In this document: positions 14,695 through 16,378 of the stretch, in pieces
Position numbering within the stretch: the stretch's first letter is position 1
Layout: each line of letters starts with the position of its first letter
NCBI GenBank assembly: GCA_019057595.1
Contig: DXJI01000009.1
Coordinates: 1 to 16,378 of the forward strand
Direction of reading: 5' to 3'
Length of the DNA stretch: 16,378 bases
From: Candidatus Thorarchaeota archaeon
GTDB lineage: Archaea > Asgardarchaeota > Thorarchaeia > Thorarchaeales > Thorarchaeaceae
Program-made: the position numbers and the translations under genes
The notes under the pieces: generated by a model
What the model saw: only the letters and a program-made list of their open reading frames with translations
The model's database searches: none
What the model was told of the DNA's origin: nothing

Positions 14695-15684
14695 ATGAAC
14701 AAGCCCATAATTGTTGAGTCTAATCTTGTTCCAAACATCTTACAATTTACTTTAGTAGGACTGGAAGCCGGTGGGTTTCATAAAATGGCTCATCCTCCAT
14801 ATCGAGATGAGTATTCTTCTTGGATTTCACAGGATCACAAGGATCTCTTCTCAGATGCTTTCTCGAAACTGGAGGGTGTAAGCTCTTCAACATGGTTTGC
14901 TCTATTGTATCAGATTCCTGCATACCTTGCTGAAGATTCTCTTGATTCACTTCTAGAAGTGATTGATCTTTTGAGTAGTCAAAATGCTAAATCAGTCATT
15001 CACAGACACTCAGAGAAAGCTGCTCTTATTGAAAGGTACATTCCAATGTCTGATTTCAAGATGTATTTGGGATTTGATGGAGAACCTACTGAAACATGGT
15101 CAAAATTACTGAGTGCGTATTCAGGCATTGTTGAGGACATCTATAATCGCTTGTATAGAGAGAGATGGAAGGTTATCAGACCGTCCCTCGAGTCGGTGCA
15201 AAAGCGGCTCCTAGAAGATTTTCTCAACGATTTTGACTGGATTAGCTGGTGGGAAGAAAAGACTGGAATTGAGTTTGTATATCCATTGTTTCAGGTTGAA
15301 CTGATAGATGCAATGACTACAATGGGAACGTCCTTGTTAGCTGAGAGAGATGGATTCTATGCTCATGTAGATCCTCTGCGAATCGCAACAATGGTGTCGC
15401 ATGAGATTTGTACGCATATGTTGTTCAGTGCTGATGCTTTGAAAAACGATGTTGTGTCTCCACTAATCAGAGAGGACTTGGAGAACTACCTTCGTACAGT
15501 TGAAGTGGTTTCCTGGGCAACGAACAAAGAGATCATCCACAGCCTGGATTGGGATTGGACCATGGAGAGTTCCTTTGACTGGATAGGACCACAGAAAGAC
15601 AAGGTTGCCCTACTCGTAAAAGATAGTGATTCTGAGAATTATTGGGATTTAATGAGAAAGGGATATTCAATAATGACTGGTTGA
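14695..15684 (+). CDS. Uncharacterised protein with HExxxH motif
   Basis: I do not recognise the family. It is a 329-aa, largely helical, soluble-looking protein rich in Trp and acidic residues, with no signal peptide or membrane helix. The one striking element is SHEICTHMLF (His236, Glu237, His241). This is an HExxxH arrangement, one residue longer than the classical zincin HExxH but with the spacing seen as HEXXGH in dipeptidyl-peptidase III (M49). Downstream acidic segments (REDLENYLRTVE, residues 259-270) could hold a third ligand, but no EECRAD-type motif is present. A metal-dependent enzyme is therefore only a possibility. The start ATG 14695 lacks a strong SD. It stands alone on the plus strand, 62 nt before tRNA-Asp. 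Confidence 0.7.
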   Translation: MNKPIIVESNLVPNILQFTLVGLEAGGFHKMAHPPYRDEYSSWISQDHKDLFSDAFSKLEGVSSSTWFALLYQIPAYLAEDSLDSLLEVIDLLSSQNAKSVIHRHSEKAALIERYIPMSDFKMYLGFDGEPTETWSKLLSAYSGIVEDIYNRLYRERWKVIRPSLESVQKRLLEDFLNDFDWISWWEEKTGIEFVYPLFQVELIDAMTTMGTSLLAERDGFYAHVDPLRIATMVSHEICTHMLFSADALKNDVVSPLIREDLENYLRTVEVVSWATNKEIIHSLDWDWTMESSFDWIGPQKDKVALLVKDSDSENYWDLMRKGYSIMTG

Positions 15685-15710
15685 TGGATTTGGAGTAAGT
15701 CAGTCCGACA

Positions 15711-15719
15711 ACTTTAATA
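15711..15719 (+). promoter_or_regulatory. tRNA-Asp promoter (TATA)
   Basis: CTTTAATAG lies about 30 nt upstream of the tRNA 5' end, the expected distance for an archaeal TATA box. It is in the short gap after the HExxxH gene. Confidence 0.5.
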
Positions 15720-15746
15720 GAAAATCGCGAGTCGAGCGCACTTGAT

Positions 15747-15852
15747 GCCCCTGTAGTGTAGTCCGGTTAGCATTCAAGACTGTCAATCCAAGCAGATTGA
15801 TGCTTGAAGCAGACCTCTTGAGATCCGGGTTCAAATCCCGGCGGGGGCGCCA
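15747..15852 (+). tRNA. tRNA-Asp(GUC) with intron
   Basis: The cloverleaf has acceptor GCCCCTG/CGGGGGC (one G-U), discriminator G and an encoded CCA. The D stem is GTGT/GCAT, the anticodon stem CAAGA/TCTTG and the T arm CCGGG-TTCAAAT-CCCGG. A 29-nt intron (15786-15814) interrupts the anticodon loop after position 37. The spliced loop is CTGTCAC with anticodon GTC, matching other archaeal tRNA-Asp. A T-rich stretch follows the gene. Confidence 0.95.
15786..15814 (+). other. Archaeal tRNA intron in a bulge-helix-bulge motif
   Basis: The precursor folds as a canonical splicing substrate. CTGT (exon) pairs with GCAG (intron 3' part) as the 4-bp central helix. It is flanked by 3-nt bulges CA^A and AC^C, cut after the second base of each. 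The intron closes with CAAGCA/TGCTTG around GATTGA. The tRNA splicing endonuclease should remove it. Confidence 0.88.
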
Positions 15853-15866
15853 CTTTCTTTTCTTGC
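15853..15866 (+). terminator. T-rich terminator after tRNA-Asp
   Basis: CTTTCTTTTCTTG begins right after the encoded CCA. Pyrimidine tracts of this kind end many archaeal tRNA transcripts. Confidence 0.5.
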
Positions 15867-15913
15867 TCCTACATCGTGATTCAGATAAGGGAGTACGATA
15901 TATCTAGTGAATC

Positions 15914-16378
15914 ATGATGACCATCATCGAGATGCTGAGTAATCACAATCAGGTATGCAGACAACCCTTGTTTCAGATACTGGAACAGCTTGATTCGAAA
16001 GAGTTCTTCAAACCGACAGGTGCGGGGAAAGGCTCCGTACGGGATATCTTGATCCATATCATGAACGCAGAGGATTTCTGGATAGCATTTCTAAAAGAAA
16101 CCAAATACCACATGAGCAAGCCAGAGGATTTTCAGGATGTTTCAAGCATCGAAGATGCATGGTTGAGAGTTTCTGGTGAAACAGAGGAATTCATCAGAAC
16201 CCTTACGGAAGACCAACTCCATCATGTCAGAAGTGTAAAATCAGGTGGTCAGACAATCAGTTTTACCGTGGCTAAGGCTCTGCTTCACGTGACAACTCTT
16301 GAAACCCACCACCGTGGATTCTTGATAGGTTTGATTAGACAGTTGGGTCTAGAACCTCCTGATGTCAATATGCTATAA
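15914..16378 (+). CDS. DinB-like (DinB/YfiT family) metal-binding protein
   Basis: A 154-aa four-helix-bundle protein of the DinB/YfiT superfamily; the coding region is complete, its TAA being the last codon of the window. Family marks are the helix SVRDILIHIMNAEDFWIAFL, giving one metal-ligand histidine, and the later LLHVTTLETHHRGFLIGLIR with the H-x6-HHRG cluster, giving the others. The closing LRQLGxxPPD-type segment (RQLGLEPPDVNML) is also typical. Bacterial members include thiol-S-transferases and damage-induced proteins of unknown role; the substrate is not predictable here. Either of two consecutive ATGs (15914, 15917) could be the start; GTGA upstream fits the second slightly better. 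It is downstream of tRNA-Asp and probably transcribed separately. Confidence 0.88.
   Translation: MMTIIEMLSNHNQVCRQPLFQILEQLDSKEFFKPTGAGKGSVRDILIHIMNAEDFWIAFLKETKYHMSKPEDFQDVSSIEDAWLRVSGETEEFIRTLTEDQLHHVRSVKSGGQTISFTVAKALLHVTTLETHHRGFLIGLIRQLGLEPPDVNML

Noticed and set aside
15774..15820. Long extra arm in the second tRNA, as in tRNA-Ser or tRNA-Leu
   Set aside because: The extra bases lie in the anticodon loop and form a bulge-helix-bulge, so they are an intron; the anticodon GTC and stems are those of tRNA-Asp.

Overview
The window is archaeal chromosome. The evidence is a split RNA polymerase largest subunit (A' and A''), an undivided B subunit, eL30 and a short NusA-like KH protein in the polymerase cluster, EF-1A, and a tRNA-Asp with a 29-nt intron in a bulge-helix-bulge context. 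Base composition is moderate. Start codons include several TTGs behind GGTGA/GAGGT-type Shine-Dalgarno sites. The lineage cannot be fixed from the sequence alone. The gene content would suit an Asgard archaeon such as Thorarchaeota, but that is only a guess.

From 14166 down to 4699, on the minus strand, lies the core information-processing cluster: rpoB, rpoA1, rpoA2, rpl30e, nusA, rps12, rps7. Several junctions are tight: rpoB/rpoA1 abut, and the SD of a downstream gene often overlaps the preceding stop. Candidate promoters precede rpoB, rpl30e and rps12, and a clear hairpin follows rps7. tRNA-Lys(UUU) lies upstream of rpoB, where many archaea carry rpoH. RpoA'' has an unusual lysine-rich N-terminal tail of about 57 residues and a hexalysine C-terminus.

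From 4588 to 1306, still on the minus strand, five genes sit between rps7 and tuf, where many archaea carry fusA. They encode an EamA/DMT transporter, a two-helix membrane peptide, an aspartoacylase-family metallohydrolase, a flavodoxin-domain protein and a tandem-SH3 protein. Palindromes lie near the predicted transcription starts of the transporter and the hydrolase. A 23-nt element recurs exactly 2 nt after the stop codons of the hydrolase and SH3 genes. The EF-1A gene (tuf) starts at 1075 and runs off the left edge.

Right of tRNA-Lys, on the plus strand, are an unrecognised 329-aa protein with an HExxxH motif, the intron-containing tRNA-Asp(GUC), and a DinB-like protein whose stop codon is the last three bases of the window.

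The core genes encode the transcription enzyme with small ribosomal and elongation proteins, which is the usual coupling of transcription and translation genes in archaea. No complete new system (defence, CRISPR or mobile element) is visible. The most unusual features are the RpoA'' tail, the stop-proximal repeat, and the metabolic/SH3 cassette inside the translation cluster.
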